DNA of 17,084 bases from Gammaproteobacteria bacterium (GTDB taxonomy: Bacteria > Pseudomonadota > Gammaproteobacteria > Enterobacterales > Alteromonadaceae): positions 1 to 17,084 of the forward strand of contig JAIXSW010000451.1 in assembly GCA_027484495.1 (NCBI GenBank), written 5' to 3'. Shown piece after piece: positions 6,651 to 14,335 of this stretch (the first letter of the stretch is position 1; each line of letters starts with the position of its first letter). Made by a program: the position numbers and the translations under genes. Under the pieces are notes generated by a model that was not told the DNA's origin, searched no databases, and was given only the letters and a program-made list of their open reading frames with translations.

Positions 6651-7499
6651 TCAGCCCGCAGACTGACTTTTGACGGCCTCACGCAGCTGCTGCAACTCTT
6701 CACGGATAGCTCTGAGCTCGGTATGTAGCAGCTGTTGCTCCCGCAGCTCGGCCTGCTTATCCAGTTCGCGTTGCGACGCATGTTCTTCCTCGCTGAAAGT
6801 CTGCATCGTATTGACGATAATCGCGATAAACAGATTCAACATGGTGAACGTCGCAACGAGGATAAAGAGCACAAAAAACAGCCAGGAATGAGGAAATTGA
6901 TCCATCACCGGGCGTGCGATCCCCATCGACCAGCTCTCCAGCGTCATTATCTGGAACAGGGTATAAAACGACGCTCCGATACTGCCGAACCACTCAGGAA
7001 AAGCGGCTCCAAAGATCTTGGTAGCCATCACGGCAAAGACGTAATAGATCAGAATCAATACCAGCGCGATTGAAGACAGCCCCGGCAAGGACCCTAATAA
7101 CGCAGACACCACGCGGCGCATCGATGGCACCATCGACAACACGCGCAGGACCCGCAACACCCTGAGCGAACGCAGGACTGCCAACGGTCCTGACGCCGGG
7201 ATCAGCGCAATAGCAACGACGGCAAAATCAAACAAACTCCAGGGATCTTTAAAAAAAGCGGCACGGTAAGCAAAGATCCGCAGCAACAGTTCAACCACAA
7301 AAACACTCAGCAATACCTTGTCCAACAGTAATAACGTACTGCCATATTGCGCCATCAACGCCGCTGAAGTTTCCATGCCAAGTAATACAGCATTCAACAG
7401 AATCAGCGCCAAAATACATTGGCCAAACCGCGGTAATTCGACCAATGCCTGAACCCGCAATCTTAGCGGGCTTGCCACAGACTGTGGTGTAGTTGCCAT
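6651..7499 (-). CDS. Bacterial voltage-gated sodium channel (BacNav, NaChBac/NavAb-like)
   Basis: A 282-residue inner-membrane protein with one six-helix channel repeat, expected to work as a tetramer. S4 is around 109-130, with arginines at 110, 113, 116 and 119 in a three-residue ladder, the voltage sensor. The pore filter is TLESWS at 186-191, followed by MGIARPVMD. TLESWS is the sodium-selective signature of bacterial Nav channels, and SMGI(x)RP matches NavAb closely. After S6 (about 207-230) a charged helical tail with Glu/Gln/Leu heptads (235-277) fits the coiled coil that assembles such tetramers. ATG 7499 is chosen because AAGGAG precedes it by six bases; the frame remains open upstream, but without similarity. 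Related channels affect motility, chemotaxis or pH homeostasis in alkaliphiles and marine bacteria. Confidence 0.95.
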   Translation of the reverse strand: MATTPQSVASPLRLRVQALVELPRFGQCILALILLNAVLLGMETSAALMAQYGSTLLLLDKVLLSVFVVELLLRIFAYRAAFFKDPWSLFDFAVVAIALIPASGPLAVLRSLRVLRVLRVLSMVPSMRRVVSALLGSLPGLSSIALVLILIYYVFAVMATKIFGAAFPEWFGSIGASFYTLFQIMTLESWSMGIARPVMDQFPHSWLFFVLFILVATFTMLNLFIAIIVNTMQTFSEEEHASQRELDKQAELREQQLLHTELRAIREELQQLREAVKSQSAG

Positions 7500-7532
7500 A
7501 ACAGACTCCTTGATATGAACTGCGGCGATTGT

Positions 7533-7548
7533 AACGACTGACGTCGTT
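7533..7548. promoter_or_regulatory. Inverted repeat upstream of the sodium channel gene
   Basis: AACGAC and GTCGTT are perfect inverted copies separated by TGAC. On the minus strand they run into TTACAAT, a possible -10 element about 30 bases before the channel start codon. This could be an operator or chance; no regulator is identified. Confidence 0.25.
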
Positions 7549-7601
7549 GAAGCACAGCACCAAGGGCGCAAATAAGGGTTGAAATCAGGCTGCAAAGGCT
7601 G

Positions 7602-7627
7602 AAAAAAAGCCGGCATTAAGCCGGCTT
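7602..7627 (-). terminator. Rho-independent terminator of the prolyl oligopeptidase gene
   Basis: Read on the minus strand, AAGCCGGC and GCCGGCTT form an 8-bp stem with a 5-base loop, followed directly by a run of seven T. It starts about 25 bases after the oligopeptidase stop codon and separates that gene from the downstream channel gene. Confidence 0.88.
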
Positions 7628-7652
7628 AGTCGGGATTCAGCACCATCGCGGC

Positions 7653-9830
7653 TTATTGCACTTTAGCGACTTCTTTGACGCCCATGTTCCACAACGTGAA
7701 ACCAAAGGTATCAGCTGTTTGTTCGATGGTTTTTGACACTGGCGTGCCTGCACCGTGACCGGCATTGGTTTCGATGCGGATCAGTTGCGGGTTGGCACCG
7801 CCCGCTTTGGCCTGCAGTTCAGCGGCAAACTTAAAGCTGTGCGCCGGAACTACACGGTCATCGTGATCGCCGGTGGTGACTAAAGTCGCAGGATATGCCA
7901 CGTCTTTTTTCACGTTATGCACCGGTGAATAGCCTTTGAGGTATTCAAACATCTCTTTGGACTGTTCGGCAGTGCCGTAATCAAAGCCCCAGCCAGCGCC
8001 CGCTGTGAAGGTGTGGTAGCGCAGCATATCCAGCACGCCCACCGCCGGCAGAGCGACTTTCATCAGGTCTGGACGTTGCGTCATCACTGCACCGACTAAC
8101 AGACCGCCGTTAGACCCACCACGGATCGCCAGTTTGTCGTTTGACGTATATTTCTGCGCCACCAGGTATTCGCCAGCCGCGATGAAGTCGTCAAACACGT
8201 TTTGTTTTTTCAGCTGAATACCAGCTTCATGCCAGGCTTTACCGTATTCACCACCGCCACGCAGGTTCGGCACGGCGTAGACGCCGCCCATTTCCATCCA
8301 CACCAGGTTGGCGACGCTGAAGCTTGGCGTCAGGCTGACGTTAAAGCCACCGTAGCCGTACAACATGGCAGGGTTGGTGCCATCGAGTTTCAGGCCTTTT
8401 TTGTGGGTGATGATCATCGGCACTTTGGTACCGTCTTTCGAGGTATAGAACACCTGCTTCGATTCATAATCGTCGCTGTTAAACTTCACGGCCGGTTTGA
8501 AGTGTACTTTGGACTCGCCGGTGGCCGGGTCGTAAGCGTAAATCGAGCCTGGTGTGTTGTAGTTGGCGAAGCTGTAATACAACACCGCATCTTTGGCTTT
8601 GCCGTCAAAACCGCCAACAGAGCCGACGCCTGGCAGCTGGACGTCACGCACCAACTTGCCGTCATAGTCATATTGCTGCACTTTGGAGATCGCATCGACC
8701 ATGTAAGTCGCAAAGAAAGAGCCGGCACCTTTGCTGACTTCCAGCACGTTCGCCGTTTCCGCGATCACGTCTTTCCATTGGTCCTGCGCCGGCTTGGTCA
8801 TATCAATCGCGATCAGACGCTGATTCGGCGCTTTGAAGTTGGTCGAGAAGTACAGGATGTCGCCTTTGCTGTCGATCAGGTTGTAATCAGAGCTGCCCTC
8901 ACCGTCCAGCGTGATAAAAACGCTGTCTGGTTTGGTTAAGTCTTTCACCAGCAGTTTGTTACCTGAAGTCGCATTCGCCGCAGACACCACCAGATACTTA
9001 CCGTCCTGCGTGACAGTGCCACCGACATAACGGTGTTTCTCGGCATCAGTCCCGCCATAAACCAGTTGGTCATCTTTTTGTGGCGTGCCGATTTTATGGT
9101 AATACAGCTTATGCTGGTCCGTTTTGGCCGACAGTTCACTGCCTTTTGGTTTGTCGTAGCTGGAATAGAAGAAGCCTTCGTTGCCTTTAAACGAAATACC
9201 GGAGAACTTCACATCAACCAGTTCAGGCTCCAGTTTTTCTTTGGTTTCAGCGTTGATCACAAAGACTTTACGCCAGTCACTGCCGCCCTCAGAAATGGCA
9301 TAAGCGGCAATAGAACCGTCGTCGGTGAACTGTAAATCAGCCAGTGACGTGGTCGCGTCCGCAGAAAAACCGTTTGGATCGAGGAACACTTCCGCCGGGC
9401 CGCCATCTTTCTGGCGATACACGACATATTGGTTCTGCAGACCGTCGTTTTTGTAGAAATAGGTGTAAGCGCCTTCTTTGGTTGGTGCACCAACTTTTTC
9501 GTAATTCCACAGTGCTTCTAAGCGCTGTTTAATCTGGTCGCGGTATGGGATTTGCGCCAGATAATCAAAGGTCACTTTATTTTGCGCTTTGACCCATTCC
9601 GCGGTTTCGGCGCTGCGGTCATCTTCCAGCCAACGGTATGGGTCCGCTACTTTAGTTTCAAAGTAAGTGTCGACCACATCACCTTGTTTGGTTGGTGCGT
9701 ATTGCAGTTTTGCCACAGGTGCGGCCTCCGCCACTGTTGTGCCTGCTGCTGCAGTTGCAGCTTGTTCTGGTTTTGGTCCACAGGCGGTTAATACAGCCAG
9801 CGCAACTGCGCCTAACATTATACGTTTCAT
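7653..9830 (-). CDS. Prolyl oligopeptidase family serine peptidase (S9A), lipoprotein
   Basis: A 725-residue peptidase that cleaves short peptides after proline. It begins with a lipoprotein signal peptide, MKRIMLGAVALAVLTAC, with lipobox LTAC and Cys17 as the lipidation site, so it acts in the periplasm. The beta-propeller domain follows DPYRWLEDD and fills roughly residues 55-430. The C-terminal hydrolase domain carries Ser573 in RGGSNGG, the acid in GDHDDRV (Asp657) and His692 in NAGHGAG, the classical triad. Length fits the family. The ATG at 9830 is chosen over one at 9893, because it starts the signal peptide and has GGGAG five bases upstream. It has its own promoter and terminator and looks monocistronic. 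Confidence 0.97.
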   Translation of the reverse strand: MKRIMLGAVALAVLTACGPKPEQAATAAAGTTVAEAAPVAKLQYAPTKQGDVVDTYFETKVADPYRWLEDDRSAETAEWVKAQNKVTFDYLAQIPYRDQIKQRLEALWNYEKVGAPTKEGAYTYFYKNDGLQNQYVVYRQKDGGPAEVFLDPNGFSADATTSLADLQFTDDGSIAAYAISEGGSDWRKVFVINAETKEKLEPELVDVKFSGISFKGNEGFFYSSYDKPKGSELSAKTDQHKLYYHKIGTPQKDDQLVYGGTDAEKHRYVGGTVTQDGKYLVVSAANATSGNKLLVKDLTKPDSVFITLDGEGSSDYNLIDSKGDILYFSTNFKAPNQRLIAIDMTKPAQDQWKDVIAETANVLEVSKGAGSFFATYMVDAISKVQQYDYDGKLVRDVQLPGVGSVGGFDGKAKDAVLYYSFANYNTPGSIYAYDPATGESKVHFKPAVKFNSDDYESKQVFYTSKDGTKVPMIITHKKGLKLDGTNPAMLYGYGGFNVSLTPSFSVANLVWMEMGGVYAVPNLRGGGEYGKAWHEAGIQLKKQNVFDDFIAAGEYLVAQKYTSNDKLAIRGGSNGGLLVGAVMTQRPDLMKVALPAVGVLDMLRYHTFTAGAGWGFDYGTAEQSKEMFEYLKGYSPVHNVKKDVAYPATLVTTGDHDDRVVPAHSFKFAAELQAKAGGANPQLIRIETNAGHGAGTPVSKTIEQTADTFGFTLWNMGVKEVAKVQ

Positions 9831-9865
9831 CAAAGCTCCCCTTTGCTTAAACCGACAAAGCCACG

Positions 9866-9893
9866 AGGATAACAAAATTTTCACAGCAGACAA
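9866..9893 (-). promoter_or_regulatory. Probable sigma-70 promoter of the prolyl oligopeptidase gene
   Basis: On the minus strand, TTGTCT (9893-9888) and TATCCT (9871-9866) are separated by 16 bp. The -10 ends about 35 bases before the start codon at 9830. It sits in the short gap after the EamA transporter gene. Confidence 0.5.
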
Positions 9894-9920
9894 ATGCAGG
9901 CCACCGCGACTGAGCGCGCA

Positions 9921-10820
9921 TCAACCGGCTTTCGCCGCCAAAGCCGTGGCGGTTATACCCCAATTGCGCTGATGGGCGACCAATGCAAGCACTATCAGCG
10001 CCATACCGCCATATTGGCTCGCGCTCAAAGTGAGGTCGTAGTACCAGAAATCAATCAGCACGGTCAGCAGCGGGTACACGAAAGACAAAAAGGCGATACT
10101 GGTGACCGGCAGGCGCTGAAAGGCGCTATACATCAGGTTGTACATCAATCCGGTATGCACCAGCCCCAGCGTCAGCAAAGCGCCAATACTGAGCGCTGGC
10201 ATCACCAGTAGTGAGGTTTTCTCCAGCGGTAGCATCAGCAACACGCCGAGCACCATCTGCAAACCGGCAATTTGCGCCGGCGCAATACCGGTCAGTTTGC
10301 GCGTCGTCAGCGTCGCCACCGCATACAAACAGGCGGCGACTGCAGCAAGCCCCACACCTTGCCATAACAGCGGATTGTGGCTGTCCTGATCCAGACCCGT
10401 AGTGCCGGCCACCCCAACGAAGGCAAGTGCCAGCCAGCCCCACTTCGCCGCAGGCGGCCATTGTTTGCTACTGAAGGCAGTCAGTAATAACAGAAAAAAT
10501 GGCTGGGTGTGATAGACCAGCGTCGCAATCGAAATCGAACTGAGTTGGTAAGCCCCAAACAGGCAAAACCAGTTCGCCACCAGCGCCAGCCCACCGGCCA
10601 GTAAATAGCCGCTTTGCTCTGCACTGAGTTTTTGCCAGCCGCGCTGCCAGCTCAGATAGGCCAACAACGCCGCGCCGCCGAGCAAACAGCGATAAAACAC
10701 CACAGTGGCCGTATCCTGGCCGCTTTCCACGACAAAAAGACCAATGGTGCCCGACATCAACATCGCCACCAGCATGCGCCAACTGCCAGCGAACTGGGGA
10801 TGTTGCAGGAGGGTTTGCAT
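9921..10820 (-). CDS. EamA/DMT-superfamily transporter
   Basis: A 299-residue inner-membrane protein with about ten hydrophobic helices arranged as two EamA repeats. The first repeat includes VVFYRCLLGGAALLAY, the second includes FLSFVYPLLTVLIDFWYY. Drug/metabolite transporters of this group usually export amino acids or other small metabolites; the substrate cannot be read from sequence. ATG 10820 is chosen because AGGAA precedes it by five bases. The frame stays open upstream to 11033, but that part lies in the gene-free region and has no membrane segment. A 15-bp palindrome lies about 73 bases upstream of the start, and the long inverted repeat begins just beyond it. Confidence 0.92.
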   Translation of the reverse strand: MQTLLQHPQFAGSWRMLVAMLMSGTIGLFVVESGQDTATVVFYRCLLGGAALLAYLSWQRGWQKLSAEQSGYLLAGGLALVANWFCLFGAYQLSSISIATLVYHTQPFFLLLLTAFSSKQWPPAAKWGWLALAFVGVAGTTGLDQDSHNPLLWQGVGLAAVAACLYAVATLTTRKLTGIAPAQIAGLQMVLGVLLMLPLEKTSLLVMPALSIGALLTLGLVHTGLMYNLMYSAFQRLPVTSIAFLSFVYPLLTVLIDFWYYDLTLSASQYGGMALIVLALVAHQRNWGITATALAAKAG

Positions 10821-10892
10821 GGATATTCCTGTGAAATTACATCTTTGACAGATAGTGCGGGAGCGCTGGGGCGGATGCAAGTCTGGTTTGTT

Positions 10893-10907
10893 GCAACAGT
10901 CTGTTGC
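10893..10907. promoter_or_regulatory. Palindrome upstream of the EamA transporter gene
   Basis: GCAACAG and CTGTTGC are perfect inverted copies around one central T. Its position, about 73 bases before the transporter start codon and before the long inverted repeat, suits an operator. No binding protein is identified and no clear -35/-10 pair was found nearby. Confidence 0.35.
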
Positions 10908-11010
10908 GCTTCGGTGACGTTGGTTATTTGCCCTGCGGGCGGCTATTGGCTTATTTTTCAGTCTTACCTTGACGGTTGGACCGCCTAGCAAAGATTTCAC
11001 CTGACGGTGA

Positions 11011-11044
11011 GTTCCTTTCTTTTGCCTTGCCAAAAGAAAGGAAC
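11011..11044. repeat. Perfect 14-bp-stem hairpin in the left arm of the long inverted repeat
   Basis: GTTCCTTTCTTTTG pairs perfectly with CAAAAGAAAGGAAC across the loop CCTTGC. No T-run follows on either strand, so it is not a standard terminator. Its counterpart in the right arm is the 28-bp palindrome at 11429-11456, which has a similar stem but a different sequence. Confidence 0.9.
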
Positions 11045-11117
11045 CAAAGAAAATGCGCTACCCGGTTCCGCTCGAAAGCCCGCTGAAAATCAACGATTTG
11101 AGGCGCCGGCGTAACTC

Positions 11118-11140
11118 GCGGGCTGCTAGCGTCAGCCCGC
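11118..11140. repeat. Local hairpin with loop CTAGCGT, left arm
   Basis: Stem GCGGGCTG pairs with CAGCCCGC, eight perfect base pairs, around the 7-nt loop CTAGCGT. The matching place in the right arm (11335-11357) forms a hairpin with the same loop on the opposite strand and a different but equally perfect stem. Confidence 0.9.
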
Positions 11141-11334
11141 TCAGACACCCGCCGTCTTAAAACCTCAAACCGCTGATTGTCAACGGCTCGCTCCAACGGG
11201 TGATTGGTCTTCTGAGATGTTCCTGCTTTTGACGCGAGTGAACTAAAAACAAATCTTGATGCTGCAGCAGGCTGCCCGTTAGAGCGAGCCGGCTGGAAAT
11301 CGTTGGCCAAGGTTTTAAGAAAACGGGTGTCTGA

Positions 11335-11357
11335 GCACGGCGACGCTAGCGCCGTGC
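11335..11357. repeat. Local hairpin with loop ACGCTAG, right arm
   Basis: Stem GCACGGCG pairs with CGCCGTGC, eight perfect base pairs, around ACGCTAG, the reverse complement of the left-arm loop. The stem differs from its left-arm partner at several positions, yet every change is compensated within the hairpin. Confidence 0.9.
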
Positions 11358-11428
11358 GAGTTACGTTTTCGCCTTGGACGGCGACTTTTCAGACGGGCTT
11401 TCGAGCGGAACCGGGCAAGCGCTTTTTG

Positions 11429-11456
11429 GTTACTTTTTATCGCGATAAAAAGTAAC
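11429..11456. repeat. 28-bp perfect palindrome, right arm
   Basis: GTTACTTTTTATCG is followed directly by its exact reverse complement, giving 14 + 14 bases centred on CGCG. It occupies the place of the left-arm 14-bp hairpin. A smaller hairpin, CGCCC-ATA-GGGCG, follows at 11458-11470. Confidence 0.9.
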
Positions 11457-11606
11457 TCGCCCATAGGGCGAAACGGCCGCCCGCAGGGCAAAGCACCTGC
11501 GTCAGTAACAAGCACCTCACCGTCAGGTGAAATCTTTGCTAAGCGACCTTTCCGCGCAGAAAAAAAAGAAAAGTAAGCCCATCGCCGCCCGCAGGGCAAA
11601 AAAACA

Positions 11607-12116
11607 TCAAGCCACCCGCTGCACGGCGCCTTGCCGCCACGATTGCAGTACGGCAGCGACGATCAGCGCGTGGTCTGCGTCCAACACCAGATGCTGATGG
11701 GCGTGCAACTTTGGCCACTCCTGCCACCAGCCGCCGCAACGGGCGACCAGATTGGCAAAATTCGGCTTGTGATCTCCGGCCAGGTAATTGCGCCAGTGCC
11801 GGCAGTTTTTGTGCACCAGTGCACCGTTGGGCCTGCGCCAGCTCACCGGATCTATCGTCACTAATTCATCGACGCGGTAACCATTGGCAATCACCCGTGT
11901 CGCCATACTGGCGCCATAACTGTGTGCGATCACGAGTACCGGCTGCCCCGCCTGTTCTTGCAGAAAGCGGCTTAATGCGCGCTGTTCAAACCACTGAAAA
12001 TAATGCTGACCCGGTAACACATGCTGGCGCACCAGACCGGTGTATTTATCCAGCGCGCCGCCGACCCAAACGATCCGGCGTAATTCGCGAATTGACGTGT
12101 CGGTGCTCATCTGCAC
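11607..12116 (-). CDS. Small alpha/beta hydrolase (RBBP9/lipase-like)
   Basis: A 169-residue soluble serine hydrolase. The nucleophile is Ser66 in VIAHSYGAS. A likely acid is Asp89 in VTIDPVSW, and the catalytic His is probably His149 near the end, in LDADHALIV. The chain is short and lacks a lid domain, which recalls RBBP9/YdeN-type hydrolases. GTG 12116 is preferred because GGAGG lies five bases upstream; ATG 12110, two codons later, is the alternative, with an 11-base spacing. It begins 16 bases after the binding-protein-like gene and is the last gene of the rmuC operon, ending next to the long inverted repeat. The substrate is unknown. Confidence 0.8.
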   Translation of the reverse strand: MQMSTDTSIRELRRIVWVGGALDKYTGLVRQHVLPGQHYFQWFEQRALSRFLQEQAGQPVLVIAHSYGASMATRVIANGYRVDELVTIDPVSWRRPNGALVHKNCRHWRNYLAGDHKPNFANLVARCGGWWQEWPKLHAHQHLVLDADHALIVAAVLQSWRQGAVQRVA

Positions 12117-12132
12117 GCAAACCTCCGTGACA

Positions 12133-12951
12133 CTACTCCAGCACCCAACCAAATTCTTTTAATATAGCGCGATGTTCAGGCCCGCCGTAAACCTCAAACC
12201 AGGCTTTTTTCAGCCGCTCCCGGACTGCAAACGGCACGCCTTTACGACTGGCAACGATGTACACCGGGTTACTGTTCAGACGAAAAGCAATCTTGTAGCG
12301 GGCTGCCAATTCAGGATAAGCACGGCTCCACTCGAGATATTGGGTTTTGTCTTCCAACATGCCGACTACCCGCTCTTTTTGCAGTAAATTCAATTTTTGT
12401 GTCAGGCTGTTGGCATATTGCAGATAAGGCTGGAATTCAGTTTCCAGACTGACCCGGGCGAATTCTTCACCATACCAGGCATCGCGTAACACGCCCACCG
12501 CTCCGGGTAAAAGCAGGATATCACTCAGTTTGTTCACTTTGGACAGATACTGTTTATCCAGAACCAACACCGTTTCTTCCAGGTAATGCGGGCCAATAAA
12601 ATCGGCATACAACTCACGCTCATAGGTGTATGACATCGTCAGCATCAGATCGATTTTGCCATCACGCAATAACGCCAGACTACGTGGCCAGGGACTTCCG
12701 ACCACTTCTAAGGTACACCCGGCTTTGTCATTTAATAGTTTCAGCAGGCGATGATGTAAGTCATACCAGCGCGGCAATTGCAGTCCGGCCGCTTGAGTCA
12801 GTTCTTTGGATTCATTCAGGTGCGCGACCAGATGACAAGGCGCCTGCGCAGATCCGGGTGGGTTAGCCGGCAGCAGTTCTTCGGCAACGAGGGGCCGACT
12901 GAGCAATAGCCCGAATATACACAGCGCTGCGCAGCGCCCGCTCTTGCGCAT
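12133..12951 (-). CDS. Periplasmic substrate-binding-protein-like protein (SBP_bac_3)
   Basis: A 272-residue exported protein. The N-terminal hydrophobic segment ALCIFGLLLSRPLVA is a signal peptide, cleaved probably after residue 23 (VA/EE). SPWPRSLALLRDGKIDLMLTM is the typical strand-helix segment of polar amino-acid binding-type domains, and the C-terminal FAVRERLKKAWFEVYGG helix also fits. No ABC permease is present, so it may be an orphan sensor-type binding protein. Its ATG overlaps the rmuC stop codon by one base (TAATG), which implies translational coupling. It resembles the other binding-protein-like gene at 5174-6007 only in general fold and length. Confidence 0.78.
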   Translation of the reverse strand: MRKSGRCAALCIFGLLLSRPLVAEELLPANPPGSAQAPCHLVAHLNESKELTQAAGLQLPRWYDLHHRLLKLLNDKAGCTLEVVGSPWPRSLALLRDGKIDLMLTMSYTYERELYADFIGPHYLEETVLVLDKQYLSKVNKLSDILLLPGAVGVLRDAWYGEEFARVSLETEFQPYLQYANSLTQKLNLLQKERVVGMLEDKTQYLEWSRAYPELAARYKIAFRLNSNPVYIVASRKGVPFAVRERLKKAWFEVYGGPEHRAILKEFGWVLE

Positions 12952-14303
12952 TATTGAGCTTCTGCTGACAGTTCGAGCCGGGCTTTTTCGACCAGCTGCT
13001 GATCCAGTTCCTGCTTCACCGCCACACCAAGCTCCTTAAATTCTGCCGCTTGTTTAATCAGATTACCCTTGCCGCTGTAAAGTTGCCCCAGGGCTTTGTC
13101 GTAGCTTTCCCGCGCTTTGTCGAGTTGCCGGCCAACCCCCTGCATTGATTCGAGGAAAGCTGCCAACTTGGCATAAAAGCGTTCAGCCCGCTGCGCTAAC
13201 TCGGCGCTGTGCTGGTTTTGCTGCTCAAACCGCCACAATTGCCGGACTATATTCAGGCTGGTCAGCAACGTCGTTGGTGTCGCCACCAGCACATTCCGCT
13301 CCAGTGCTTTTTGATATAACAATGGGTCATGTTTTAGTGCTTCGACATAAGCCGACTCAATCGGAATAAACATAAACACCACTTCCGGCGAATTCAGCCC
13401 GTCGAGCTGATAATAGTTTTTATCGGCCAACTCGGAAATTCGATCACTGACGGCCTGACAATGTGCTTTCAAAGCTTCAGCGCGTTCCAGATCATGCTCA
13501 GCGTTGACATAACGGGTATAGGCCAGCAATGAAGTTTTTGCATCAATCACCAGATGCTTTTGTTGTGGCAAGTCAACGATAACATCAGGCCGGCGCCGGC
13601 CTTGTTCCGTCTGGAAGCTGACTTCACGCCGGTAATCGACACCGGGCCGCAGGCCGGAATTCTCCAGCACATTCTCCAGCATCAGTTCGCCCCAATTGCC
13701 CTGCAGTTTTTTCTGGCCCTGCAATGCATTGGTCAACCGGGCCGCCTGATCGGTAATGGCACTGTTCAGTTTTTGCAGATTCAGCAGCTCGTTTTTCAGC
13801 TCGCTGCGCTGTTTTAAATCTTCGGTGTGAATGGATTCGACTTTGTCACGAAAGCCTTTCATATCAGCCTGCAGCGGACTTAACAGCTGCAACAGACTTT
13901 GCTGGCTCTGACGGGCAAACTGCTCGCCTTTTTGCTGCAATATCTGATTGGCAAGGTTCTCAAACTCTTGTTTTAACTGCAGTTTGCTGTCCTGCAACAA
14001 CGCCAGTTGCTGCTGATACTGGCTTTGTTTCTCGCTTAAAAGCACCTGCAGCCGGTCGTGTTTTTCTTTTAGCCGCAAATAATCCTGCTGCTGCTGGCGC
14101 ACTTCGTCCTGGCTTTGCTGTAACTGCATGCGGTGATCATTGAGCAAGGTCTGCTGATGCTCCAGCTGCGCCTGCAAGCGGATTTGCTGATCACTCAGCG
14201 CTCGCTGCGTGTGGAGCTGCCGCCACCAGGCCAGCACCGCAGCAGCGGCCCCCGCCAGCAACAACAACTCCAGCCACAGCCGGATTTCAGTGAATTCGTT
14301 CAT
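12951..14303 (-). CDS. rmuC: DNA recombination protein RmuC
   Basis: A 450-residue protein with one N-terminal membrane segment (about 11-28), a long Gln-rich coiled coil (about 35-140), then the RmuC domain. Conserved landmarks include QGNWGELMLE at 201-210, RRRPDVIVDLP at 236-246, LVIDAKTS at 251-258 and SPEVVFMFIPIESAY at 305-319. The PD...DAK arrangement (Asp240, Asp254, Lys256) fits the proposed PD-(D/E)XK nuclease-like core. In E. coli RmuC limits recombination between short inverted repeats. The start ATG follows GGAGG at four bases. It is the first gene of an operon with the binding-protein-like and hydrolase genes, and a LexA-type box lies upstream. Confidence 0.95.
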   Translation of the reverse strand: MNEFTEIRLWLELLLLAGAAAAVLAWWRQLHTQRALSDQQIRLQAQLEHQQTLLNDHRMQLQQSQDEVRQQQQDYLRLKEKHDRLQVLLSEKQSQYQQQLALLQDSKLQLKQEFENLANQILQQKGEQFARQSQQSLLQLLSPLQADMKGFRDKVESIHTEDLKQRSELKNELLNLQKLNSAITDQAARLTNALQGQKKLQGNWGELMLENVLENSGLRPGVDYRREVSFQTEQGRRRPDVIVDLPQQKHLVIDAKTSLLAYTRYVNAEHDLERAEALKAHCQAVSDRISELADKNYYQLDGLNSPEVVFMFIPIESAYVEALKHDPLLYQKALERNVLVATPTTLLTSLNIVRQLWRFEQQNQHSAELAQRAERFYAKLAAFLESMQGVGRQLDKARESYDKALGQLYSGKGNLIKQAAEFKELGVAVKQELDQQLVEKARLELSAEAQ

Positions 14304-14335
14304 TTCGCCTCCGTTTCAACGGCTTAGCTCTACCA

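Larger units (their letters stand above)
10927..11600. repeat. Long imperfect inverted repeat with nested hairpins (MITE-like, 674 bp)
   Basis: The two halves are largely reverse complements. Perfectly matching pairs include 10927-10943 with 11584-11600 (17 bp), 10987-11011 with 11516-11540 (25 bp) and 11061-11082 with 11394-11415 (22 bp). CGTAACTCGC near 11110 pairs with GCGAGTTACG near 11355, and CGGCTCGCTCCAACGGG near 11190 pairs, with one mismatch, with a segment near 11278. The unpaired centre is about 70 bases. The right arm is longer and repeats the terminal 17-mer once more at 11476-11492. The element fills the gap between the small hydrolase, whose stop codon is six bases from its right end, and the EamA gene. 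Open frames inside encode only repeat-derived basic peptides and are not called. No target-site duplication was evident. Confidence 0.88.

Noticed and set aside
8202..8939. 245-residue plus-strand ORF inside the prolyl oligopeptidase gene
   Set aside because: Antisense shadow of a well-supported gene; its His/Val-rich translation fits no family.
10377..10386. Another GTGGCTGTCC core, within the EamA gene
   Set aside because: A single copy in coding sequence with no associated hairpin or repeat; a chance match cannot be excluded, so it is not counted.
11011..11044. Terminator
   Set aside because: Strong hairpin, but no T-run follows it on either strand.
10951..11739. ORFs inside the long inverted repeat
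   Set aside because: They are translations of repeat arms, rich in Arg and Pro, overlapping each other and crossing hairpins; no domain is recognised.
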